This document shows positions 7,301-15,320 of a stretch of 15,320 nucleotides of DNA, in pieces (positions within the stretch are counted from its first letter, which is position 1; the number at the start of each line of letters is the position of its first letter). The translations under genes and the position numbers were made by a program. The stretch comes from an uncultured Moraxella sp. (GTDB taxonomy: Bacteria > Pseudomonadota > Gammaproteobacteria > Pseudomonadales > Moraxellaceae). The stretch lies in contig CAKMOY010000062.1 in the NCBI GenBank assembly GCA_927911235.1, forward strand, positions 1 to 15,320, read 5' to 3'. The notes beneath the pieces were generated by a model. That model saw only the letters and a program-made list of their open reading frames with translations, was not told where the DNA came from and ran no database searches.

Positions 7301-7974
7301 GGCGGTTGCAACGACAGCAACAACATTTTCAACAAAAATTGTCAAATTTGGGTGCGGTGAATTATTCGGCGGTGGCGGAGCTAGAAGAAGTCAATAGTCG
7401 GTTATCGCCGATGGACGAGCAGATTGTGGATTTGACCGCCAGTATGGACACGTTGCGAAAGGCGATTGCCGAGATTGACAGCCAAACCAAACAGTTGTTT
7501 ATGAATATGTTAAAAGAAGTCAATAGCGAGCTAAATCATCTGTTTCAACAAGTGTTCGGTGGTGGACAAGCCCAATTGGTGCTTGCCAATGATGGCAGTG
7601 GTAAGGGTTGGCAGGCGGGACTTGAGTTGATGGCACAGCCCAAAGGCAAGAAAAACAGCCGTTTGGCATTGCTCTCTGGTGGCGAAAAGACTTTGACGGC
7701 ATTAAGTTTAGTGTTTGCGATTTTTAAACAACAACCTGCTCCGTTTTGTGTGCTTGACGAAGTGGACGCACCGCTTGATGATGCCAATGTTGAGCGTTTT
7801 GCCAATTTAATCAAAGACTTAGCCAAAGATGTACAGTTTATTTTTATCAGTCATAATAAATTGTCCATGCAGATTGCGGACGATTTAAAAGGCGTAACCA
7901 TGCCGACTGCGGGGATTTCAAAATTGGTGAGCGTGGATATGAAAGATGTGGCAAAATATTTGGAAAATGGCTAA
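4386..7974 (+). pseudogene. smc: Chromosome segregation protein SMC, three frameshifts
   Basis: SMC is the coiled-coil ATPase of the bacterial condensin that loads on DNA with ScpA/ScpB and folds the chromosome. The N-terminal head has GFKSF and Walker A GPNGCGKS (residues 31-38). Long Gln-rich coiled coils flank a central hinge near FSKMFDELLPI to GDFWLFSAY. The C-terminal head has LLSGGEKTLTALSL and Walker B VLDEVDAPLDDANV. The frame breaks three times: an extra base within about 5538-5553, a missing base at T6 6161-6166 and an extra base in A4 6572-6575. Repair gives about 1195 residues, a normal size, with continuous coil. No strong ribosome site precedes ATG 4386. Because heads and coils are otherwise well kept in an important gene, sequencing error is likelier than decay. 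zipA and ligA follow, as in other Moraxellaceae. Confidence 0.93.
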
Positions 7975-8125
7975 TTTAACAAAAATTATCAAAACTTTTT
8001 AACAAAAATTGAAAAAAACTTGGTAATTTTTTGGCAAAATTGACAGTTTTTTGTAGCTCAAAGACCGCTAATCATGGTACTATAACACCATTTTTATTAT
8101 CATAATTTTTGAAGGATAATTCGGT

Positions 8126-9091
8126 ATGACCGTGGTTGATGTAATTTCAATATTGGTTGCAATCGGTGCATTGCTTGCGATGTTTTGGGGTGCTTATACG
8201 TTATTTTTTACCATGAAACAAGCCAAAAATGCAGGCAATCAGTCCAATTTATTAGATGAAAATGTGGGCGATAAAAATGGTGTACCGATTTTGCCACGCC
8301 ATCAGCGACCTGAATATGGCGAGTTTCAACCTGAAACGGACGCAGCCGAGCAGTATGATGAGCATAATACTAAAGTTTTATCTGCAGAAAATACCACATT
8401 GGCACAGTCTGAAAACGTGCAAACCGAACAGGTAAAAACGCCCCATTCGGACACCATGCAAATGTCTGAAAACAACCTTTCTACAACGTCAACAACCAAT
8501 GATGGCGAAGATGCCTTTCGTGCTTTGGCAAATGCGACAGAAACCATCACCCCAACGGTGCAAACTTTTGACGAACGCAAACTCAAAAAAGAAAGCTTTA
8601 GCGATAACAGCCCAATTTTGGACAATCATATCCAAGCTCAAGTGGATAATGACCAAAACAGCCCATTGAATAATGCCGTACAAAATTTGAACATTACCTT
8701 GTTTCCCAATGAACAAATGAGCCGTATCGCAGGGCGTGATTTGTTAAAATTATTTGATAAATATGGCTTAAAATTTGGGGCGATGAATATGTTTCATCGT
8801 TATGACAATAAAGATGGCACAGGTATGCTGTGGTTTAGCGTGATGATGGTAACAGAAGACGGTATTTTGCCATTTGATTTAAACAAATTGCCTATGCAAT
8901 ACGTCAAAGGTTTGGTGATGTTTGTGGCGTTGCCACACCCAGAAGCGAATCGTGGTTTTGACAGCATGATGAGCGTGGCAGGGCTGTTGGCACAAGACTT
9001 GCAGGCGAGCCTATATGATGAAACAGGCAATCCACTTAGCAAAGAAGCGGTCAATGAAATGCGAGAAATTGCCATTAACTTTGGTAAATAA
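8126..9091 (+). CDS. zipA: Cell division protein ZipA
   Basis: ZipA anchors FtsZ polymers to the inner membrane at the division site. The 321-residue product has the expected plan: a membrane anchor at about residues 4-29 with a very short outside end, a positive patch (MKQAK), a long acidic/Gln/Thr-rich unfolded linker (about 40-185), and the C-terminal FtsZ-binding domain (about 188-320) with GLKFGAMNMFHRYD, LWFSVMMV and the closing LYDETGNPLSKEAVNEMREI. The linker shows little conservation, as usual. GAAGGAT about 9 bases before the ATG sets the start. It has its own 150-base upstream gap after smc and a strong terminator after it, so it may be transcribed separately or with smc. The frame is clean. 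Confidence 0.93.
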   Translation: MTVVDVISILVAIGALLAMFWGAYTLFFTMKQAKNAGNQSNLLDENVGDKNGVPILPRHQRPEYGEFQPETDAAEQYDEHNTKVLSAENTTLAQSENVQTEQVKTPHSDTMQMSENNLSTTSTTNDGEDAFRALANATETITPTVQTFDERKLKKESFSDNSPILDNHIQAQVDNDQNSPLNNAVQNLNITLFPNEQMSRIAGRDLLKLFDKYGLKFGAMNMFHRYDNKDGTGMLWFSVMMVTEDGILPFDLNKLPMQYVKGLVMFVALPHPEANRGFDSMMSVAGLLAQDLQASLYDETGNPLSKEAVNEMREIAINFGK

Positions 9092-9100
9092 TGGATAATA

Positions 9101-9140
9101 TTGCGAAAAAGCTAAGTGAAAACTTGGCTTTTTTTAGCAA
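9101..9140 (+). terminator. Terminator of zipA
   Basis: AAAAAGCTAAGT (9106-9117) pairs with ACTTGGCTTTTT (9122-9133) around a GAAA tetraloop, with one G-T wobble, then more Ts. Outer TTGC/GCAA (9101-9104, 9137-9140) can also pair. It separates zipA from ligA, so ligA probably has its own promoter in the AT-rich 9141-9198. Confidence 0.85.
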
Positions 9141-9180
9141 TCAATAAAAACCAATCCAATTTATTTAAATAAAAAATTAA

Positions 9181-11217
<2,037 letters not shown>

Positions 11218-11274
11218 GTATGAGTAATAGTAGCTATCTCTACTATTTGTGATGTTCAAAAGTGGGGATAGCTT
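11218..11274 (+). other. Post-ligA leader with alternative hairpins
   Basis: AATAGTAG (11226-11233) pairs with CTACTATT (11240-11247). A competing pairing joins AGCTATC (11232-11238) with GATAGCT (11267-11273), which overlaps the GGGGA ribosome site before ATG 11275. The two cannot form together. This could be a weak ligA terminator or a translational switch; the evidence is base pairing only. Confidence 0.3.
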
Positions 11275-11480
11275 ATGAAAATATATTTCCTAAATGGTAA
11301 TTTAAAGTTCACTAGTTTTATAGTAGGAACTATTCCTCACTATTCATATCTTCAATGTACAATAATACGTAAGATATCCTAGCGTTATTTCCACTTAAAA
11401 TAGGACTAATCGCCCTAACTGCTACAACCGCATTAAGCCTAACCGCTTGCACCACTGAAAGCTATCCACACCAAAAATAA
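11275..11480 (+). pseudogene. Small lipoprotein gene apparently split by an insertion
   Basis: A ribosome site (GGGGA, 6 bases) and ATG AAA ATA at 11275-11283 are followed 119 bases later by AAA ATA GGA at 11397. From there an open frame reads as a lipoprotein signal (KIGLIALTATTALSLTAC) plus TTESYPHQK and a stop at 11478-11480. That second part has no start codon of its own. Joining the two copies of AAAATA restores a 28-residue product with lipobox LTAC (Cys19), similar in type to tiny entericidin-like lipoproteins. As it stands, the ATG instead opens a 35-residue frame ending at 11382 with no resemblance to anything known. A strong terminator follows. An alternative is simple loss of a start codon by point mutation. 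Confidence 0.5.
11284..11402. mobile_element. Candidate MITE of about 119 bp
   Basis: The segment is flanked by direct AAAATA repeats (11278-11283 and 11397-11402; TA would be the core duplication). Its ends are imperfectly inverted: the left begins TATTTCCTAAATGGTAAT and the right, on the other strand, TATTTTAAGTGGAAAT, matching apart from two extra bases and two differences. It has no coding capacity. TA targeting would fit mobilisation by an IS630/Tc1-type transposase, a remnant of which lies at 3429-3749, but the ends of that element were not matched to it. Confidence 0.4.
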
Positions 11481-11494
11481 TATTGGCTAGGATT

Positions 11495-11528
11495 AAAAAA
11501 ACCAAACTTGTTGAAGTTTGGTTTTTTT
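11495..11528 (+). terminator. Strong terminator after the split lipoprotein gene
   Basis: AAAAAAACCAAACTT pairs perfectly with AAGTTTGGTTTTTTT (15 bp, loop GTTG). A T run ends the 3' arm on both strands, so it may act both ways. Confidence 0.88.
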
Positions 11529-11581
11529 GTGTCTATCCATTTTGCATTTGGTAAAGGTGTATTTGATAAAAGCTAGGCAAT

Positions 11582-11614
11582 AAAAAACCCTTTGTCGTTT
11601 AACAAAGGGTTTTT
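11582..11614 (-). terminator. Terminator of tRNA-Lys
   Basis: Perfect stem AAAAACCCTTTGT (11583-11595) with ACAAAGGGTTTTT (11602-11614). On the minus strand it lies 5 bases beyond the tRNA CCA end and finishes in TTTTTT. Confidence 0.85.
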
Positions 11615-11619
11615 GTATA

Positions 11620-11695
11620 TGGTGGATCGTCCGCGACTCGAACGCGGGACCAACGGATTAAAAGTCCGCTGCTCTACCAACTGAGCTAACGATCC
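11620..11695 (-). tRNA. tRNA-Lys, anticodon TTT
   Basis: A complete 76-base cloverleaf on the minus strand with encoded CCA. The acceptor stem GGATCGT pairs with ACGATCC, followed by A73. The anticodon loop CTTTTAA has TTT, read as Lys (AAA/AAG), and the D and T arms are standard (GTTCGAGTC). It has its own promoter and terminator. Confidence 0.97.
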
Positions 11696-11706
11696 AATGA
11701 CGGCAT

Positions 11707-11734
11707 ATTATACGGATTTTTTTGGGATTTGCAA
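11707..11734 (-). promoter_or_regulatory. Promoter of tRNA-Lys
   Basis: On the minus strand TTGCAA (11734-11729), 16 bases, then perfect TATAAT (11712-11707). Transcription would start a few bases before the tRNA 5' end at 11695. The sequence between -10 and start is GC-richer (GCCGTC), as in stringently controlled stable-RNA promoters. Confidence 0.75.
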
Positions 11735-11758
11735 GTGTTTTTTGAAAAATTTTAACAT

Positions 11759-11830
11759 TTAAACGATTTTATTAAACGGATTGATAATTTTAACAGGCAT
11801 ACCGTCAAAATCTGCTATATTGCGAGTAAT
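11759..11830 (-). pseudogene. C-terminal remnant of a VapC-like PIN-domain toxin
   Basis: Directly after the antitoxin stop, the minus strand stays open for 23 codons: ITRNIADFDGMPVKIINPFN, then KIV and a stop. This matches the typical end of VapC ribonucleases (TRN-x-x-DF followed by a strand and INPF). The N-terminal and middle PIN-domain parts with most of the acidic metal-binding residues are absent, so about 100 codons have been lost between the antitoxin and this tail. No active toxin can be made. Confidence 0.65.
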
Positions 11831-11832
11831 CT

Positions 11833-12060
11833 TTAAGCAAAAATGTCATCAAAAGATTGAACACAGGGTGGCATTTCTGGTAAATCAATATCAGCAACAT
11901 CAACGTCATCATACGCCATAATCATTTCGTATAAAGTAGGCTCTTTGATTGCTTTTGCAATAACTTGCCCATTATTAGCAAATTGTACGGTTTGTCCGTG
12001 TTGCACTTGCATGATTTGTTCAGCAATATTAGGCGGTAATAGGCTTAATTCAATTAACAT
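11833..12060 (-). CDS. Phd/VapB-type antitoxin, now without its toxin
   Basis: The 75-residue product starts MLIELSLLPPNIAEQIMQVQ and has a small DNA-binding-type N-terminal region (about 1-40, ending FANNGQVIAKAI), then an acidic tail (about 45-75) of the sort that wraps a toxin. This is the plan of VapB/Phd antitoxins. AAGGA 7 bases before ATG 12060 supports this start over a longer 100-residue reading from 12135. A VapC-like tail follows immediately, identifying the partner that was lost. If expressed, it might still repress its own promoter or neutralise a related toxin elsewhere. The family assignment rests on context and general pattern, not on a strong motif. Confidence 0.7.
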   Translation of the reverse strand: MLIELSLLPPNIAEQIMQVQHGQTVQFANNGQVIAKAIKEPTLYEMIMAYDDVDVADIDLPEMPPCVQSFDDIFA

Positions 12061-12114
12061 TTTTTTGTCCTTTTTTATTTTTGACAATTTTATTTTAACA
12101 TTTAAACACCAAAA

Positions 12115-12146
12115 AATAAAACCCAACTTTGACATTGGGTTTTATT
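12115..12146 (-). terminator. Terminator of the macAB operon
   Basis: AATAAAACCCAA (12115-12126) pairs perfectly with TTGGGTTTTATT (12135-12146), 12 bp with an 8-base loop. On the minus strand it lies 24 bases past the macB stop and runs into TTTTATTTTTT. Confidence 0.88.
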
Positions 12147-12170
12147 TAAGAAGTGGTAAAAATTGTAAAA

Positions 12171-14147
12171 TTATTCCCCACCACTTAACGCATCTACAGG
12201 GTTTAATCGTGCGGCATTACGAGCAGGAATAAAACCAAAAATCACACCAATTAACGTTGAGCAAATTACCGCCGATACAATGGACGTGGTGGAATAAATC
12301 ACTTGGAAATTGCCCCCTGCAAAGCTATTAATCGCATAACCAATCGCAAACGCTAGGCACAAGCCCAACACACCGCCTAAAATACACACCAAAATCGCTT
12401 CAATCAAAAATTGTTGCAAAATATCACTCTGTCTAGCACCGACCGCCATACGCACGCCGATTTCGCTAGTACGCTCCGTTACCGAAACTAGCATGATATT
12501 CATCACGCCAATACCGCCTACAATCAGCGAGATAATCGCAATTGATGAAATGAGTAACGTCATCGTGCTAGTGGTGGATTCAATGGTTTGGCGGATTGAG
12601 TCCGAGTTTTGCACCCTAAAATCATCTGTGCCGTGGCGTTGTTCAATTAAATCGGTTACTGCAGCTTCGGCGGCACTGGTAGAAATGCTGTCTTTAATTA
12701 ACACGACAAACGCATCAACATTATCTTTACCGAGCATTTTTCGCATCACGGTAGAATAGGGCATATATAGCGTTGGCGTGTCCGAGCTTGGGCCAAAGGC
12801 TTGGTCGCTTTTTTGTAAAACACCAACCACACGAGCAGGAATACTGCCGACTAAAATCACTTCACCGAGCGGATTTTCGCCATTTGGAAAGTAGGATTTG
12901 ACCGCATTATCATCAAGAATAATGTCTTGGGTCATGTTTTTGATGTCATCATTGCTAAAGTTTTGTCCGCTTTTTATTTTTTGACCTGTAACCGCAAAAT
13001 AACCGCTACCCACGCCACTCACGTTAGCGGAAACTTCGGTGTTTTTGTAGCGAGAAGTTACCGATGTGCCGACTTGTGGGCTAACGCTTTCTACATAGGG
13101 CTGTTCGGCAACGGCATTGGCATCATCATCGGTTAAATTGTTGTCGTGGTATCTTCGTCTTGGGTCGCCAAAACGGTAGCCATCACGCACGGTTAGCGTA
13201 TTTGTACCAAGCGAGCTGATGTCGGATAGGATTTTTTGTTGTGAGCCTTGCCCCAAACCAACCACCGACACCACAGATGCAATACCGATAATAATGCCGA
13301 GCATGGTCAAAAGCGTTCGCATTTTGTGGGCTTTCATTGCCAATAATGACATTTTGAAGGCTTCTTGCAAACGGTCTAAAAAGGCGGTGATTCCGACTTT
13401 TTTGGGGAATGTGATTTTTTCGCTTTGTTGGCTTTTATCAAATTCGTGTTCGGTGTAATAATCTTTTAAAATATAACCGTCTTTGATTTCAATCACACGT
13501 TCGGCTTGGGCGGCGATACTTGGGTCGTGCGTTACCATGATAATGGTATGCCCTTTGGCGTTCAAATTTCGCAAAATTGCCATAACGTCTTTACCAGACT
13601 TACTATCTAACGCCCCTGTCGGTTCGTCTGCCAAAATCACATCACCGCCATTCATCAAGGCACGTGCGATAGACACACGCTGTTGTTGTCCGCCTGATAG
13701 TTGGGTAGGGCGGTTTTGGGTTTTTTCGGCTAAGCCCAAATCTGTCAATAATTGTTTGGCTCTTTTGTCCCGTTCGGCAATCGGCATACCTGCATAAACC
13801 GCAGGTACGGCAACGTTGGCTTGGGCGTTGATGTCGCCAAGTAGGTGATAACGCTGAAAAATAAAGCCAAAATGCTCTCGGCGAAGTTTGGCAAGTTCGT
13901 CTGGGGTGAGTTGGTCCACAGGCTTGCCGTAGATTTTGTAGCTACCTGCTGACGCTTGGTCAAGACAGCCCAAAATATTCATTAAGGTGGATTTGCCAGA
14001 GCCAGATTGACCGATAATAGCGACCATTTCGCCTTCGTAAATCGTCAAGTCAATGCCGTGCAAAACTCGCACTTTTTCTTCGCCCGCAGGAAATTCTCGG
14101 ATAAGTCCGCTGACTTCCATGATTGGTTTTTTTTGTGTTGTATTCAT
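12171..14147 (-). CDS. macB: MacB, macrolide/peptide export ABC transporter (ATPase-permease)
   Basis: MacB is an inner-membrane ABC protein that works with MacA and an outer-membrane TolC-type channel to expel macrolides, enterotoxin-like peptides or other envelope substrates. The 658 residues comprise an N-terminal ATPase with Walker A GQSGSGKS (46-53), signature LSGGQ (150-154), Walker B VILADEP (170-176) and switch His207. A first membrane helix (about 277-299), a large periplasmic domain (about 300-528) and three more helices (about 529-553, 583-605, 622-641) follow, the usual MacB topology. The length agrees with the family (about 650). It starts 22 bases after the macA stop, so the two are one operon; a TolC gene is not in the window. 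The frame is clean. The actual substrate cannot be told from sequence; a Lol-type or other MacB-like exporter is less likely given the MacA partner. Confidence 0.93.
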   Translation of the reverse strand: MNTTQKKPIMEVSGLIREFPAGEEKVRVLHGIDLTIYEGEMVAIIGQSGSGKSTLMNILGCLDQASAGSYKIYGKPVDQLTPDELAKLRREHFGFIFQRYHLLGDINAQANVAVPAVYAGMPIAERDKRAKQLLTDLGLAEKTQNRPTQLSGGQQQRVSIARALMNGGDVILADEPTGALDSKSGKDVMAILRNLNAKGHTIIMVTHDPSIAAQAERVIEIKDGYILKDYYTEHEFDKSQQSEKITFPKKVGITAFLDRLQEAFKMSLLAMKAHKMRTLLTMLGIIIGIASVVSVVGLGQGSQQKILSDISSLGTNTLTVRDGYRFGDPRRRYHDNNLTDDDANAVAEQPYVESVSPQVGTSVTSRYKNTEVSANVSGVGSGYFAVTGQKIKSGQNFSNDDIKNMTQDIILDDNAVKSYFPNGENPLGEVILVGSIPARVVGVLQKSDQAFGPSSDTPTLYMPYSTVMRKMLGKDNVDAFVVLIKDSISTSAAEAAVTDLIEQRHGTDDFRVQNSDSIRQTIESTTSTMTLLISSIAIISLIVGGIGVMNIMLVSVTERTSEIGVRMAVGARQSDILQQFLIEAILVCILGGVLGLCLAFAIGYAINSFAGGNFQVIYSTTSIVSAVICSTLIGVIFGFIPARNAARLNPVDALSGGE

Positions 14148-14169
14148 TAAATGGGTTTTCTCAATCTAT

Positions 14170-15320
14170 TTAAAAAACTACATCATCATTAGGAGCTGCT
14201 TTTGATGAATCACTAATCACCACTTCTTGTCCTTCAGACACACCGCTAACAATTTGCGTGGTTACACGGTTGGTAATACCAACTTTAACCGCTTGTTGTT
14301 TGGTTGAGCCGTCCGCTTGTACCACTTGTACATAATTACCCAACTTTTTATCATTTTTTACCGCAGCGGCTGGCACTGTTAGCACGTTACTGACTTTGTC
14401 TTGTACGATATAAACTTGAGCTGTCATGTTAATGCGTAGCTGTTTGTCAGGGTTTGGCACGTCAAAATAACCCATATAATAAATCGCCGAATCCGAGCTT
14501 GTGCTATTGGCGGTTGTGCCTGTCGGTGCAGGCTCAATCGCTTGCAAAGTCGCATTGATTTTTTTATCCGAATTGCCAATAATGTTAAAATACACAGGCA
14601 AGCCAGCTTTTAGGTTAATCACGTCCGCTTCAGAGATTTTGGCTTTGACACGCACGGTATTTAGGTCGGCAAGCGTTACAATCGTTGGAGCGGTTTGGTT
14701 AGAGTTCACCGTTTGCCCTTGTTTGGTGGTGATAGAAATCACCGTCCCTGTCATCGGTGCGGTAACTTTGGTGTAGCCAAGATTTTTTTCGGCAGTGTTC
14801 ACTTCGGTTTGTGATTTTTTGATGGTTGCTTGGGCGGTGGTGATGTCGGCTTTGCCTGCAGTTAGGTTCGCTTGGGCGGTTTTTATCGCATCTTTGGCAC
14901 TTTGCACGCTGGCTTGGGCAGTTTTGACCGCAGTTTGGGCTTTTTCAAGTTCTAATTCTGAAATCGCATTTGTTCCTGCCAATGATTTCATGCGGTTATA
15001 TTCGCTAATCGCCTGTTCTAGGCTGGCTTGTTTGCTTGCCAAATCAGCGTTAGCCGTTTGCAAACTGGCTTCTCTTGTTAAAAGATTGGCTTTGGTGCTT
15101 TCAAGATTTGCTAAACTTTGTTCTAAGGTAGCCTTTTGATTGGTTAAAGTGTTTCGCATGGTAACAGGGTCAATTTGTGCAATCACATCGCCTTTTTCCA
15201 CGTCATCGCCCACTTCTACATAAAGATTGGTTACTTCGCCCGACACTTGAGCCCGCACATCTACCGTTTCTTGCTTCAATTTGCCATTGATGCCATGACC
15301 GTTTTTTTCAATATCGTTCC
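14170..15320 (-). CDS. macA: MacA-type periplasmic adaptor, 5' end outside the window
   Basis: MacA is the membrane-fusion protein that links MacB to the outer-membrane channel and stimulates its ATPase. The frame is open to the right edge (last full codon at 15318), so the N-terminal membrane anchor lies outside. A TTG at 15279 only looks like a start: coding sequence (HGINGKLKQETVDVRAQVSG) continues through it. Visible parts are a split lipoyl domain (VRAQVSGEVTNLYVEVGDDV with VTAPMTGTVISITTKQGQTV), an unusually Ala/Thr/Gln-rich helical hairpin between them, a beta-barrel region and the C-terminal membrane-proximal domain ending in APNDDVVF. The 22-base gap to macB indicates co-transcription. 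The frame is clean over all that is seen. Confidence 0.92.
   Translation of the reverse strand, partial: NDIEKNGHGINGKLKQETVDVRAQVSGEVTNLYVEVGDDVEKGDVIAQIDPVTMRNTLTNQKATLEQSLANLESTKANLLTREASLQTANADLASKQASLEQAISEYNRMKSLAGTNAISELELEKAQTAVKTAQASVQSAKDAIKTAQANLTAGKADITTAQATIKKSQTEVNTAEKNLGYTKVTAPMTGTVISITTKQGQTVNSNQTAPTIVTLADLNTVRVKAKISEADVINLKAGLPVYFNIIGNSDKKINATLQAIEPAPTGTTANSTSSDSAIYYMGYFDVPNPDKQLRINMTAQVYIVQDKVSNVLTVPAAAVKNDKKLGNYVQVVQADGSTKQQAVKVGITNRVTTQIVSGVSEGQEVVISDSSKAAPNDDVVF

Larger units (their letters stand above)
11749..12107. repeat. 16-bp direct repeats flanking the antitoxin remnant locus
   Basis: ATTTTAACATTTAAAC occurs at 11749-11764 and again at 12092-12107. The left copy covers the last codon and stop of the vapC remnant; the right copy lies upstream of the antitoxin gene. 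The core is itself nearly palindromic (TTTAA-3-TTAAA), so it might be a binding site rather than an insertion scar. Confidence 0.45.

Noticed and set aside
12061..12135. Longer 100-residue version of the antitoxin
   Set aside because: The added N-terminus overlaps the macB terminator and lacks a ribosome site, while ATG 12060 has AAGGA at 7 bases.
15277..15279. TTG as the start of macA
   Set aside because: The frame stays open and MacA-like upstream to the window edge, so the true start is outside.

Overview
The window is an AT-rich chromosomal segment that most resembles a Moraxellaceae genome, probably Moraxella. The main clues are the smc-zipA-ligA gene order, protein sequences close to what I recall of Acinetobacter/Moraxella homologues, and the two tRNA genes. 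This assignment comes from recall, not from a search.

Layout. A terminator of an off-window gene is at 1-30. hslO (Hsp33, minus strand) fills 124-1013 and is divergent from a GltI-like amino-acid-binding lipoprotein gene (1280-2266, plus). That gene converges through a shared terminator on ndk (2343-2775, minus). tRNA-Ile2(CAT) is at 2994-3070 with its promoter and terminator. Positions 3071-4385 are accessory debris: an IS630-type transposase N-terminal half, the stub of a glycine-rich lipoprotein, and a possible 37-codon coiled-coil ORF. The housekeeping block follows: smc (4386-7974), zipA (8126-9091) and ligA (9199-11217), all plus strand, covering chromosome organisation, division-ring anchoring and DNA ligation. 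A second debris zone (11218-12107) holds a small lipoprotein gene that looks split by a ~119-bp insertion, tRNA-Lys(TTT), and an antitoxin gene with only the last codons of a VapC-like toxin left. The window ends in macA-macB (minus strand; macA runs off the right edge), a tripartite efflux pair.

State of the sequence. Four otherwise normal genes (hslO, the binding protein, ndk, smc) carry seven single-base frameshifts in total, mostly in A/T runs. Each can be undone by adding or removing one base, and each repaired gene has a normal family length. All seven lie before position 6580; the long genes from zipA to macA are clean. smc and ndk are conserved housekeeping genes, so local sequencing or assembly error is the simplest explanation, although real decay of some of them is not excluded.

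No clearly new multi-gene system is present. The points most worth checking are the small insertion in the lipoprotein gene, the antitoxin left without its toxin body, the truncated IS630/lipoprotein junction, and a possible leaderless promoter for the IS630 ORF.
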